Shown: piece after piece, positions 43,456 to 53,583 of the stretch | Position numbering within the stretch: the first letter of the stretch is position 1 | Layout: every line of letters begins with the position of its first letter | NCBI GenBank assembly: GCA_021413885.1 | Contig: JAIOPM010000057.1 | Coordinates: 1 to 64,000 of the forward strand | DNA length: 64,000 bases | Direction: 5' to 3' | From: Planctomycetota bacterium | GTDB taxonomy: Bacteria > Planctomycetota > UBA1135 > GCA-002686595 | Program-made: the position numbers and the translations under genes | Notes under the pieces: model-generated | Seen by the model: only the letters and a program-made list of their open reading frames with translations | Database searches by the model: none | Told to the model about the DNA's origin: nothing

Positions 43456-45867
43456 ATGCCTCCGAGCTCTCCCACCGACCTGAATCTCCCCGCCGGCGAC
43501 GGCGTGCTCGGCGCGGACGGCAAGCGACTGCCGGGGCTTCGCGACCCGGTGTTGTGGTTGGTGCTCGCGCTCGCCGCGGTCGTCCTGTCGGTCGCGTGGT
43601 ACCGCGAACGCGGACCGCAGATCGCCGATCCGATCGAGTACATGGAGCGAGCTCACGCGCTCGCGTACGGCGAAGACCTGATCGACAGCCAGCGCATCCG
43701 CGCGTTCGGCTTCAGCGTCTTCCTGTTGCCGATCTTCGGCGTCGCGCGGCTGCTCCACACGCGCGACTTCACGCACGCGATGCAGGCGTGTCAGCTCTTC
43801 CAGATCCTGTTGTCGCTCGCGCTCGTCGCGCTCACCGCGCGGTTGACGGCGCGCGTCGCCGGACGCGGAGCGGGTCTCGCAGCGGCGGTGATCGTCGCGC
43901 TCAATCCGATCCTGCTGCGTTGGGGAGTCGAGCCCGTTTCCGGTGTCGCGAGCGGTTGCTTCGTCACGCTCGGCGTCGCGGCGCTCTTCGATCGACGCAC
44001 GCTCGGCTCCGGGATCGTCGCGGGCGTCTGGCTCGGTCTCGGAATCCTGATGGCGTACCAGACGTTCCCGTTGGTCGGCGTGATCGTCGCGTTCATCGCG
44101 TTGCGCGATCTGCGTGCGGCGCGAATGCACACGGTCGGGCTGATCGCGGGCGTGCTCGCAGTGATCTTCCTGCAGTGCGTGCTCGATTCGTTCTACTACG
44201 ACTCTTTCGGCGTCAGCGTCACGACGTACCTCTACCAGAACTTCGGCAATCACTTCGCGACGCTCGTGTACGAGGTCGGACAGCGTCTCCACTCCGACGT
44301 CCTGATCAACTGGTCGAAGCGCCTCTACAACGAGTTCGTGCGGCTCGACACGCTCGAAGTCGCGCGGCGCGTCAACGCCGAGAACGTCCAGGAGCAAGTC
44401 CACGGCACGCTCTCGGAGCTCAAGCGCAGCTCGAAGTGGTCGTGGTACCTGCAGAACATCACCACCGGCGTGCCGTGGGCCGCGCTCTGCTTCGTCGTGC
44501 TCGGCGTCGTGCGCACGTTCTTCCTGCGCTCGTGGAAAGCGTGGTTCGCCGCAGCTGTCGTCGTGCTCACGATCGCGATGTACGGCGTCAAGGCCTCGAA
44601 GGACTTCCGACTCTGGCTGCCGTTCCTGCCGTTGGTCGCGTTGCTCGGCGGCGTCGGTTGGAGCGCGCTCGCGGGCACCGCGCGGCGCAACACGTTGCTC
44701 GGCTTCGGGCGCGTGCTCGCCGCGCTCGCGTTGCTCTGCGCAGCCGGTTGGCGCGGCGTGCGCGACAACTTAGACACCAACGTGCGCAAGTTCGGCGGCT
44801 ACTGGGACGCGATCGATTGGGTCAATCGGCGCACGCGCGAGACGTACGCGACGAAACCCGTTCCGCAGGGCGCCGACGAAGCACCGCGCGAAACGGTCAG
44901 CGCTGCGTACCACTGGGCGGTCTTCCTGCGCGCGGGCTCGGCGGTCGACTTGAAGAAGCTCCCGCACCACCTCGACTACTGGGCGTACTACTCGCCCGAG
45001 GAACGCGCGAAGGACCTCGAGGCGATCGAAGGCCTCGACTGGTTCATCGCGCACCTGCCGGTGTTGACGTTGATCCCCGACGTGATGGAGGTCGTCAACC
45101 GCGACTTCGCCGTCGAGGCCGTCTTCTACGACCGCAACGAGTACGAGGACCTCGGCCCGATCTACGTCCTGAAGAAGCGCACCGGCGCGCGGGACGAACG
45201 GCGCTTCTACGACGTCGTCGCCGACCGCAGCGCCGAAGACTTCACGCGCGAACGCGGCCTCGATCCCGAGCGCGCGGTGCATTGGTGCGAGGACACCGCC
45301 GACGGACGCGTGACGCGGCTCTCGCTGCTCGACTGGAAGTACGAGTCGGTGCCCGGCGACGGTTTCGGTTGGATCACGTACACGTGGGCGGGCGGCGGCT
45401 TCGGCTCGCGCGACTACTGGTTCGTCGATCACTTGACCGACGACGCGCTCGACACGTCGTGGGACAACGAGCACTACCCGGCGCACGGCATGTACCCGAC
45501 GTCGAAGTGGGGCGAGCACTGGATCCTGACCGAGAGCTACCTCGTCATCGCCGAGGACGATCCGTTCCTCGTTGCGGGCGGACCGCGTTGGTTCGGCGGC
45601 GAGCACCGGCGCGGCGACCTGATCCCGACCACGCTGTGGATGGACGTCGCCGGCCTCGACGAGAAGCACGAGCCCGTCGAGCGCCTCGAATCCTGCGACG
45701 CTCGCGGCGATTTCACCGGACAACGCGCGCTGCGCGGACGGCCGCCGCTGCCGCGCGGCGAGTGCATCGGCGTCAAGGGCTGGACGCGCGTCGGGCGACT
45801 GTGGATCCCGGTGCACCCGCACGCTCGTTACCCCGACGACGGCACGCCGGTTCCCGCGGTGCGTTGA
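43456..45867 (+). CDS. Large membrane glycosyltransferase-like protein (GT-C) with C-terminal soluble domain
   Basis: 803 residues, ATG 43456. About eleven hydrophobic helices lie in ~30-430. After the first helix is 'RERGPQIADPIEYMERAHALAYGED', an acidic external loop like the D-x-x-E of GT-C enzymes. The region 'GVKASKDFRLWLPFLPLVALL' resembles the end of GT-C cores. Residues ~440-803 are soluble, beta-rich ('HWCEDTADGRVTRLSLLDW', 'ITYTWAGGGFGSRDYWFVD', 'RHYPAHGMYP...WILTESYLVIAED') and may be a carbohydrate-binding part. Polyprenyl-linked sugar transfer outside the inner membrane is likely; substrates unknown. It heads a run with the lipoprotein, kdsB and pyrG on the same strand. Confidence 0.72.
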   Translation: MPPSSPTDLNLPAGDGVLGADGKRLPGLRDPVLWLVLALAAVVLSVAWYRERGPQIADPIEYMERAHALAYGEDLIDSQRIRAFGFSVFLLPIFGVARLLHTRDFTHAMQACQLFQILLSLALVALTARLTARVAGRGAGLAAAVIVALNPILLRWGVEPVSGVASGCFVTLGVAALFDRRTLGSGIVAGVWLGLGILMAYQTFPLVGVIVAFIALRDLRAARMHTVGLIAGVLAVIFLQCVLDSFYYDSFGVSVTTYLYQNFGNHFATLVYEVGQRLHSDVLINWSKRLYNEFVRLDTLEVARRVNAENVQEQVHGTLSELKRSSKWSWYLQNITTGVPWAALCFVVLGVVRTFFLRSWKAWFAAAVVVLTIAMYGVKASKDFRLWLPFLPLVALLGGVGWSALAGTARRNTLLGFGRVLAALALLCAAGWRGVRDNLDTNVRKFGGYWDAIDWVNRRTRETYATKPVPQGADEAPRETVSAAYHWAVFLRAGSAVDLKKLPHHLDYWAYYSPEERAKDLEAIEGLDWFIAHLPVLTLIPDVMEVVNRDFAVEAVFYDRNEYEDLGPIYVLKKRTGARDERRFYDVVADRSAEDFTRERGLDPERAVHWCEDTADGRVTRLSLLDWKYESVPGDGFGWITYTWAGGGFGSRDYWFVDHLTDDALDTSWDNEHYPAHGMYPTSKWGEHWILTESYLVIAEDDPFLVAGGPRWFGGEHRRGDLIPTTLWMDVAGLDEKHEPVERLESCDARGDFTGQRALRGRPPLPRGECIGVKGWTRVGRLWIPVHPHARYPDDGTPVPAVR

Positions 45868-45947
45868 ACGTCTTGTCGGCTTCGCGAGGCTCGGATATCC
45901 TCGCGCGGTCCGAGCACAGGATCGTGAACCTGCGCGGACGCTCCACG

Positions 45948-46508
45948 ATGATGCGCGCAACCTTCGTTCTCGTGCTGTGCCTCGCGACCGCCGTCGCGGC
46001 CGGCTGCACTTCCTCCGGCGCGACGAGCCGGGCTTCGGCCGATGCCGCGGAGACCGCGGCGAAGGGCGAGTCCGTGCGCATGACGATCAACGACTACCGC
46101 TCGGGCGCGACGTTCGAGCTCGTCAATCGCTCGCACACCGACGCACTCGATCAATACTCGAAGATCTCGACCAGCGCCTCGCGCAAGGTCCAGGACGACG
46201 AGTTGCTGACCGCGCTGCGCGACTACCTCGAAGACGAGGGCTTCGAGAAACTCGCGCACTCGGGCTCGGCGCCGACGTTCTCGAAGGACACTAGGGCGTG
46301 GACGCTCGAGCTCGCCGACGGCAAGGGCACGCGCCACGTCGTCGCGACGCCGCAGACGCCGATCGAGGACATGAAGGCGATGCGCAAGCTGCTCGACGCC
46401 GTCCTCGCGACGTACAACGAGACCCAGGGCTGGCAAGCGGTCGACATCAAGTCGAAGCGCGCCGAGGACTACTTCCGAGCGCAGCGCTCACCGGGGAAGA
46501 ACCCCTGA
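45948..46508 (+). CDS. Outer-membrane or periplasmic lipoprotein, unknown function
   Basis: 186 residues from ATG 45948 (MMRATFVLVLCLATAVAAGCTSS). AVAAGC is a clear lipobox; lipidation would fall on the Cys. Mature part is helical/beta mixed with 'MTINDYRSGATFELVNRSHTD', 'LTALRDYLEDEGFEKLAHSG', 'MRKLLDAVLATYNETQGWQAVD'. Family not recognised. It lies 80 bases after the membrane glycosyltransferase gene and its stop is one base before the kdsB ATG, so the latter is coupled. Its envelope location and place beside kdsB suggest an envelope role, not shown by motif. Confidence 0.72.
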   Translation: MMRATFVLVLCLATAVAAGCTSSGATSRASADAAETAAKGESVRMTINDYRSGATFELVNRSHTDALDQYSKISTSASRKVQDDELLTALRDYLEDEGFEKLAHSGSAPTFSKDTRAWTLELADGKGTRHVVATPQTPIEDMKAMRKLLDAVLATYNETQGWQAVDIKSKRAEDYFRAQRSPGKNP

Positions 46509-46509
46509 C

Positions 46510-47340
46510 ATGTCCCCCACCCCGGAACCGACGACCCAAGTCCCTCGGCTCCGCGCGGTGGCGATCATCCCGGCGCGCGTCGCGTCGACACGGCTCGAGC
46601 GCAAGATGTTGCTCGCCGAGACCGGACTGCCGCTCTGCATCCACACCGCGCGCAACGTCGCGCGCGCGCGTTCGATCGAGCGCGTGGTGCTCGCGACCGA
46701 CGGACCCGAAGTGCTCGCCGCCGCCAAGAGTTTCGGCGTCGAGGCGGTGAACACGCGCGTCGACCACAAGAGCGGCACCGACCGCGTCTTCGAGGCGTTG
46801 GGCAAGCTCGACTCGACGTTCGACGTCGTCGTCAACGTGCAGGGCGACGAGCCCGAGCTCGCGCCCGCCGACCTCGATCGCCTGGTCGCGGCGTTCGCCG
46901 ACGCCGCGGTCGAGATCGCGACGCTGTGCGGCCCGCTCGGCGACGCGCGCGAGCACGCCGCGCCGTCGGTGGTCAAGGTCGTGCGCGACCAACGCGGCGA
47001 CGCGCTCTACTTCTCGCGAGCCGCGATTCCTTCGGGCGCGCACCCGCGCAACGGCGCGGCGCCGCTCCTCGCGTCGGTGCGACGTCACGTCGGCGTCTAC
47101 GCGTTCCGACCGCGAGCGCTGGCGCGCTTCTGCGCCCTCGGCGAAGGGCGTCTCGAGGCGCTCGAGAACTTGGAGCAACTGCGCTGGCTCGAAGCCGGCG
47201 AACGCATGCGCGTGCTCGACGCGAGCGTCGTGCCTCTGGGCATCGACACGCGCGAAGACTACGATGCGTTCGTGGCGCGGGCGCGCGGGGAGCGTTCGAA
47301 CACGAGCCGTCCGGGCGCGGGCGACTCACGAGGCCTCTGA
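46510..47340 (+). CDS. kdsB: 3-deoxy-manno-octulosonate cytidylyltransferase
   Basis: 276 residues from ATG 46510. KdsB activates Kdo with CTP for the lipid A inner core, so it indicates LPS or a similar Kdo-containing envelope polymer. Motifs: 'AIIPARVASTRLERKML' (nucleotide binding; the usual form is IPARxxSTRLPGKPL, so here 'LERKML' varies), 'RVVLATDGPEVLAAA', 'HKSGTDRVFEAL', 'NVQGDEPELAPADLD', 'HVGVYAFRP' and 'LEQLRWLEAGERMRV'. Its CTP is made by the next gene, pyrG, 21 bases downstream. The Gly-to-Glu change in the loop is noted but lies outside the catalytic 'STR' Arg. Confidence 0.9.
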   Translation: MSPTPEPTTQVPRLRAVAIIPARVASTRLERKMLLAETGLPLCIHTARNVARARSIERVVLATDGPEVLAAAKSFGVEAVNTRVDHKSGTDRVFEALGKLDSTFDVVVNVQGDEPELAPADLDRLVAAFADAAVEIATLCGPLGDAREHAAPSVVKVVRDQRGDALYFSRAAIPSGAHPRNGAAPLLASVRRHVGVYAFRPRALARFCALGEGRLEALENLEQLRWLEAGERMRVLDASVVPLGIDTREDYDAFVARARGERSNTSRPGAGDSRGL

Positions 47341-48996
<1,656 letters not shown>

Positions 48997-49017
48997 CCGC
49001 CGAGCCGCGGTGCACGC

Positions 49018-49587
49018 TCACTTCGGATCGTGCGCCGTGTAACTGAGTTCCGCGATCACGGCAGCCTGCACGACGACTCCGGCGAGGGTCGTACCGCTGA
49101 CGAGCCAGGGCACGAGCTTGCGTCCCTTGTCGTCCACCGAGATGTCACTTCCGGGCGCGCCCGCGTTCTTGGTCATGGCCCACATCAGCGGGCAACGAAC
49201 GCCGTCGACGTGCTTGTCGTCCGAGCCCCACTTGCAGATCGACGTTGGCGGCGCGCTCTTGTTGCTGGTCAACGAAACGCCATCCACCAACGTCGGAACT
49301 CCTGCCAACGCCCGGTCCAAGAGTCGTCGCAAGGCGGCGAGCGACGTGGACTCATCCTTGGTGGTCATCCACTTGCCGTCGGAGTGCAACAGATCGACAG
49401 GCACGTTGGTCCAGCTCGGAATCAACTTCGGGTCGATCAAGCGATGCAGCTCGATCTTCATCTCCTTCTCGACCTTGCGTTGGTCCACGCGCGACAAGTA
49501 CGGATGGCGTCCGGCGCTGTCGTGCTCGAAGTAGAGCGTCAACGTCGGGTTCTCGAGGTTCGTCTTGTCTTCGACTCGTGAGTCCAT
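49018..49587 (-). CDS. Unknown protein encoded just behind the kinase-FGE gene
   Basis: 189 residues from ATG 49587, with GGAGAGGG a short way upstream. No family is recognised. No signal peptide is seen at the N terminus (MDSRVEDKTNLENPTLTLYF). The C-terminal end holds a mildly hydrophobic stretch (WLVSGTTLAGVVVQAAVIAELSY). The two visible Cys are in 'SICKWGSDDKHVDGVRCPLMW'. The C-terminal tract could be a membrane or packing helix. It follows the kinase gene after 24 bases on the same strand, so it is probably the kinase's partner or substrate; that is inference only. Confidence 0.6.
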   Translation of the reverse strand: MDSRVEDKTNLENPTLTLYFEHDSAGRHPYLSRVDQRKVEKEMKIELHRLIDPKLIPSWTNVPVDLLHSDGKWMTTKDESTSLAALRRLLDRALAGVPTLVDGVSLTSNKSAPPTSICKWGSDDKHVDGVRCPLMWAMTKNAGAPGSDISVDDKGRKLVPWLVSGTTLAGVVVQAAVIAELSYTAHDPK

Positions 49588-49611
49588 GGGGATCCCTCTC
49601 CTTCTTCTTCC

Positions 49612-51816
49612 TTACGGTGCCGCGCTCTTCGCGCAGCGAAAACCAACCACAGGATCCGACACGCCGGGGTGCATGTCGGCGCGAAACGATAGATGCCTCT
49701 CGCCAGACGCGTCGGCAAAGGAAGCGCCCATGACGACCGCGTGGCGGGACCGGACGATGATCTGGTCCCCGTCGTGTTCGATGAACGTCGACTCGGTGAA
49801 TTCGTGGACGTTGTCGAGCATCCGCAAGTGTCCGTACGGCGAGCGTCCTTCGGGACGCGAGCGTACGGGCTCGACGTGCCCGCGGTACTGCTCGAGCTGA
49901 GTTCGCGCCACAGTCGACGACCTCACACCGTCGAACCGAGCCGCCGTCGCGAGCAAGCCTGGGTCGTTGCCCCAGGGATACAGGCGACCGTCCTCACCGC
50001 GAGAGGCGTGTTCCCATTCGAACTCGGTCGGCAGCCGTTTGCCCGCCCACTCCGCGAAGGCTTGCGCGTCCTCGCGCGCGACGCCGACCACGGGGTACTC
50101 GTCCAAAGCCGGGTCGTAGCCGCCGAACCACAGCTCGGGCGGGGCGTGGTGTGTGTCGACGACGAATTCGTGGTAGCTCCGGTTCGTCACTTCGGTGTCG
50201 TCCAGCCAGACCGCCGGGGCGTGCTGCACCGAGCGCGGGCCGACGCGCTTGTTCGTCTCCTCGCCGAAGATGAAGTCCGCTTCGGGAACGAAGCTCATGT
50301 CGACGCGCGTGGCAACCGTGGGGACGAGACGAGGAGCGAGCTCGATCACTTCGTGGAGATCCAGTGTCCGCGTCATCTCCGCGAACGCGCCGTCGCCAAC
50401 TGCCACGATGCGCCAGACGCCAGGCTCGAGCGTGAACGGATCGAGCGGTGCCTGCCCGATGATCTCGCGCTCGCCTATCTTGCCGCTCCGCGGATCGACG
50501 CGCCGGACGAAGACCTCGACGCCCGGCGTCACGCTCAACACGATCCGCGGCCACGCGTCGCGCTCCGTATAGCCTGCGCGGACCTTGGAGCCGATCACGC
50601 CGAGCGACAACGCGAGCACACCAGCCGCGATCGACGCCGCGAGCACGCGGTTGCGGCGCACCCAACGCTGCGTGCGCTGCGCGAGGCTCGGCGGCCGCGC
50701 GAGGATCGACTCGCCGGCGAGGAAGCGTCGCAGGTCGGCGGCGAACTCGGCCGCCGACGAGTAGCGATCCTCGCGACGCTTCTCCATCGCCTTGCGGCAG
50801 ATCACCGCGAGGTCGCGCGGCACCGTGTGGTTCTGGAGCTCGAGCGCGGGCGGATCGAAGTCGACGATCCGGCGGAAGACTTCGTGGCTGCTCTCGCCCT
50901 CGAACGGACGCTTGAGCGTCAACATCTCGTAGAGCACGACGCCGAGCGAAAACACGTCGGTGCGCCGATCGATCCGGTCGCGTTCTGCGAGCGCCTGCTC
51001 CGGACTCATGTAGCAAGGCGTGCCCGCGATCTCGCCGGACTTCGAGAGGCTCTGGTCGACCAAGTCCTTCGCGAGGCCGAAGTCGACGAGCATCGGCTCG
51101 CCTTCCTCGGAGATCAGGACGTTGTGCGGTTTGACGTCGCGGTGGATGACGCCGTGTTGGTGCGCGTGATCGAGCGCGTCGGCGAGTTTCGCGGTGATCC
51201 ACGCCGCCTGTTCGACGTACGGCCGATCCGCGCGCGCGCCGAGCGGATCGCCGAGCGACGGAGCGTCGCCGCTCGCGTGGCTCTTGCGCAGGCCCTGGAG
51301 TTCCTCGTGCAGCGTGCGCCCGGGCACGTATTCCATCGCGAAGAAGCGCACGCCGTGCGCCTCGCCCATCGCGTGGATCGGGACGATGCCGGGGTGACGC
51401 AGACGCGCGGCGCTCTTCGCCTCACGGCGGAAGCGCTCGATCTGATAAACCGAGATCGCGCACTGCGGTTGCAGGAATTTGAGCGCGACCAAGCGTTGCA
51501 GCGAGATCTGCCGCGCGAGGTAGACGACGCCCATCGAGCCGCGCCCGAGCTCGCGCACGACCTCGTAGTCGCCGACCCGCGTGCCGGGCGCGACGCGCAG
51601 CGACGGATCCTCGACCGCGGTCGCGACCAGGCGCTTGACCCACGCGACTTCCTGCGCGAGCCGCCGAACGCCGTCACGCAGCTCCGTCGGAACTTGCTCG
51701 AGGAAGACGTCGAGGTCGAAGCCCTTCTCGGTCGAGGCCTCGGTCAAACGATCGAGCCACTGGGCGAGAGCTTCATCCTCGGCGTCGGAGGGACTGCGAT
51801 CGGCTTGGTCGGACAC
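49612..51816 (-). CDS. Ser/Thr protein kinase fused through a membrane helix to a formylglycine-generating-enzyme (FGE/SUMF1)-like domain
   Basis: 734 residues, GTG 51816. Kinase ~83-370: glycine loop GRGSMGVVY (91-99), Lys in VALKFL (~113), catalytic 'VIHRDVKPHNVLISEE' (HRD ~225-227) and DFG (~245-247); active-site residues are intact. A transmembrane helix is near 391-409 (VLAASIAAGVLALSLGVIG). Outside, ~510-734 look like the FGE fold used as a sensor or binding domain: 'VWLDDTEVTNRSYHEFVVD', 'VVGVAREDAQAFAEWAGKRLPTEFEWEHASRG', 'YPWGNDPG', 'GHLRMLDNVHEFT' and 'VVGFRCAKS'. FGE-kinase fusions are common in planctomycetes. Extracellular sensing plus cytoplasmic phosphorylation is the expected action. 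Confidence 0.92.
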   Translation of the reverse strand: MSDQADRSPSDAEDEALAQWLDRLTEASTEKGFDLDVFLEQVPTELRDGVRRLAQEVAWVKRLVATAVEDPSLRVAPGTRVGDYEVVRELGRGSMGVVYLARQISLQRLVALKFLQPQCAISVYQIERFRREAKSAARLRHPGIVPIHAMGEAHGVRFFAMEYVPGRTLHEELQGLRKSHASGDAPSLGDPLGARADRPYVEQAAWITAKLADALDHAHQHGVIHRDVKPHNVLISEEGEPMLVDFGLAKDLVDQSLSKSGEIAGTPCYMSPEQALAERDRIDRRTDVFSLGVVLYEMLTLKRPFEGESSHEVFRRIVDFDPPALELQNHTVPRDLAVICRKAMEKRREDRYSSAAEFAADLRRFLAGESILARPPSLAQRTQRWVRRNRVLAASIAAGVLALSLGVIGSKVRAGYTERDAWPRIVLSVTPGVEVFVRRVDPRSGKIGEREIIGQAPLDPFTLEPGVWRIVAVGDGAFAEMTRTLDLHEVIELAPRLVPTVATRVDMSFVPEADFIFGEETNKRVGPRSVQHAPAVWLDDTEVTNRSYHEFVVDTHHAPPELWFGGYDPALDEYPVVGVAREDAQAFAEWAGKRLPTEFEWEHASRGEDGRLYPWGNDPGLLATAARFDGVRSSTVARTQLEQYRGHVEPVRSRPEGRSPYGHLRMLDNVHEFTESTFIEHDGDQIIVRSRHAVVMGASFADASGERHLSFRADMHPGVSDPVVGFRCAKSAAP

Positions 51817-52143
51817 GGGGGGAACTCCCGGTTCCTTTCAGGGTAAGCAGGACGAAGGCGGAACGGACGCCTTCCGAAAAAGAACCCGCGCGCACCGGCC
51901 TCGACGGGCCGCGAGTGACGTAAGGGTGCGATCGAGCGCGGAACACGCGGCGAGGGCGCACGCCGGCGACGACGAGCCGCGCATCGCCGTCTCCAGGCGA
52001 AAGCGCCGCGCAGCTCGGCGTTCGCGCGGCCGTGGCGGGATGGCGCGCTCGGCGCGTAGGATCGCTCGCGCCCCGTCGAGCTTCGCTCCGGGCGCGGCGC
52101 CGTGTCGCCGTGACGACCTCGAACGCAACCTGGACGCACTCCG
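51817..52143. other. Gene-free 327-base divergent region
   Basis: It separates the kinase gene (minus) from the secreted propeller gene (plus). It must hold two promoters, but no convincing -35/-10 pair was found. No reading frame with a start and ribosome site stands out. Confidence 0.4.
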
Positions 52144-53580
52144 ATGATCCACTTCACACGCCTCGCCCTCTGCTCCGCCGCCGCTCTCGCGCTCGCCGAC
52201 GTCGGTCGCGCGCAAGCGACGTTCTTCCCCTTCCCGCAGAGCGGCACGTTCTTGAACGCCGTCACGCCGGACGGGCAATGGTTCGCGGGCGCCGACGTGC
52301 TCGGCGGAGCGTCGTTCCGCTACAGCGTCGCCACCGGAGTCGAGTTCTTCACGAGCGGCTCGTCGGGCCTGCCAGACATCGCGATCGGCGGCTCGCCGGT
52401 GGCGGCGACTCTTGTCGACACCAACGGCAACGAAGTCGCCGGACTCTGGACGCCGAGCGGTTCGACGCTGCTGCCTCCGCTCACGAGCCAGAGCGGGAAC
52501 TCGATCACCTCGGCGTACGCCGCGAACGACGACGCGTCGGTCGTCGTCGGACTCGGTTGGATCACCGCGGGCAAGGCGCGCGCCTTCAAGTGGACGCAAG
52601 CGACCGGAACGGTGGACCTCGGTGCGCTCGGACCGATGTCGAGTCGCGCGAACGGCGTCTCGGGCGACGGCTCGGTGGTCACCGGCTGGGACGAAGACCC
52701 GACCGGGCCGCGACGTCCGGCGTATTGGGATGCGACGGGCGAGCACCTGCTCGGCGTCCTCGGCGAAGCCTGGGGCGCGAGTCAGGACGGACGCGTGATC
52801 ACCGGCGACGAGAACGGCAACTGCTTCCGTTGGACCGCCGCGACCGGATTGGTCGACCTCGGCAAGTTGCGCGGCAGCGATCCGATCTTCGACATCGCGT
52901 CCGGGCTCGCGGTCAGCGCCGACGGGCAGACGATCGTCGGTTCGAACGGCAACACGTTCTTCGGGACGCCGCCGCGCGCGTTCGTGTGGCGCGCCGGAGC
53001 GGGCATGACCGACCTGCGCGAGCTGCTGCTCGCCCTCGGCGCGAGTGGAGCCGCCGGCTACTCGCTCTCGTCCGCCAACTGCGTGTCGGCCGACGGGCTG
53101 ACGATCGGAGGCAGCGCCGGGATCTTCTTCACGACCAACGCGTTCACCGCGCAACTGCCGCCGATCACGACGGTCTATTGCACGGCGCAACGCAACTCGT
53201 TGGGTTGCCTTCCCTCGATCAGTTCGTTCGGCACGCCGTCGGCGCGCACGGGCGCGGGCTTCCACGTCACCGCGAGCAGCGTGCTCGCGATTGTGAGCGG
53301 CCAACTCTTCTACGGCACGTCGGGCGCCGTCGCGCTGCCGTTCCAAGGCGGAACTCTGTGCGTCGGCGGACCGCTCGAACGCACCGCCGTTCAAACTTCG
53401 GGCGGAAGCGGTGCGTGCGACGGGCGCTTCGACTTCGACTTCAACAAGTACGTCGGCAAGCACTCGGATGCGGCGTTGATCGGCGGCGCCAAGGTGTGGG
53501 CCCAGTACTGGAGCCGCGACAACGCCGCGCCGGGCGGCTCGAACTTGACCGACGCGCTCGAGTTCACGCTCTGGCCTTGA
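52144..53580 (+). CDS. Secreted HAF-repeat-like beta-propeller protein with shared C-terminal domain
   Basis: 478 residues. Signal peptide MIHFTRLALCSAAALALADVGRAQ. The body (25-340) has repeats of the HAF type (e.g. 'AFKWTQATGTVDLGALGPMSSRANGVSGDGSVVTGWDE', in parts, and 'CFRWTAATGLVDLGKLRG', 'GLAVSADGQTIVGSNGN'), each giving a propeller blade. Residues 345-478 start 'YCTAQRNSLGC' and end 'FTLWP', and contain 'GGTLCVGGPLERTAVQTSGGS' and 'GACDGRFDFDFNKYVG'. This is the same ~135-residue domain as in the 2-2068 and 53584-55275 genes. It is likely exported; role unknown. Confidence 0.82.
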   Translation: MIHFTRLALCSAAALALADVGRAQATFFPFPQSGTFLNAVTPDGQWFAGADVLGGASFRYSVATGVEFFTSGSSGLPDIAIGGSPVAATLVDTNGNEVAGLWTPSGSTLLPPLTSQSGNSITSAYAANDDASVVVGLGWITAGKARAFKWTQATGTVDLGALGPMSSRANGVSGDGSVVTGWDEDPTGPRRPAYWDATGEHLLGVLGEAWGASQDGRVITGDENGNCFRWTAATGLVDLGKLRGSDPIFDIASGLAVSADGQTIVGSNGNTFFGTPPRAFVWRAGAGMTDLRELLLALGASGAAGYSLSSANCVSADGLTIGGSAGIFFTTNAFTAQLPPITTVYCTAQRNSLGCLPSISSFGTPSARTGAGFHVTASSVLAIVSGQLFYGTSGAVALPFQGGTLCVGGPLERTAVQTSGGSGACDGRFDFDFNKYVGKHSDAALIGGAKVWAQYWSRDNAAPGGSNLTDALEFTLWP

Positions 53581-53583
53581 ACG

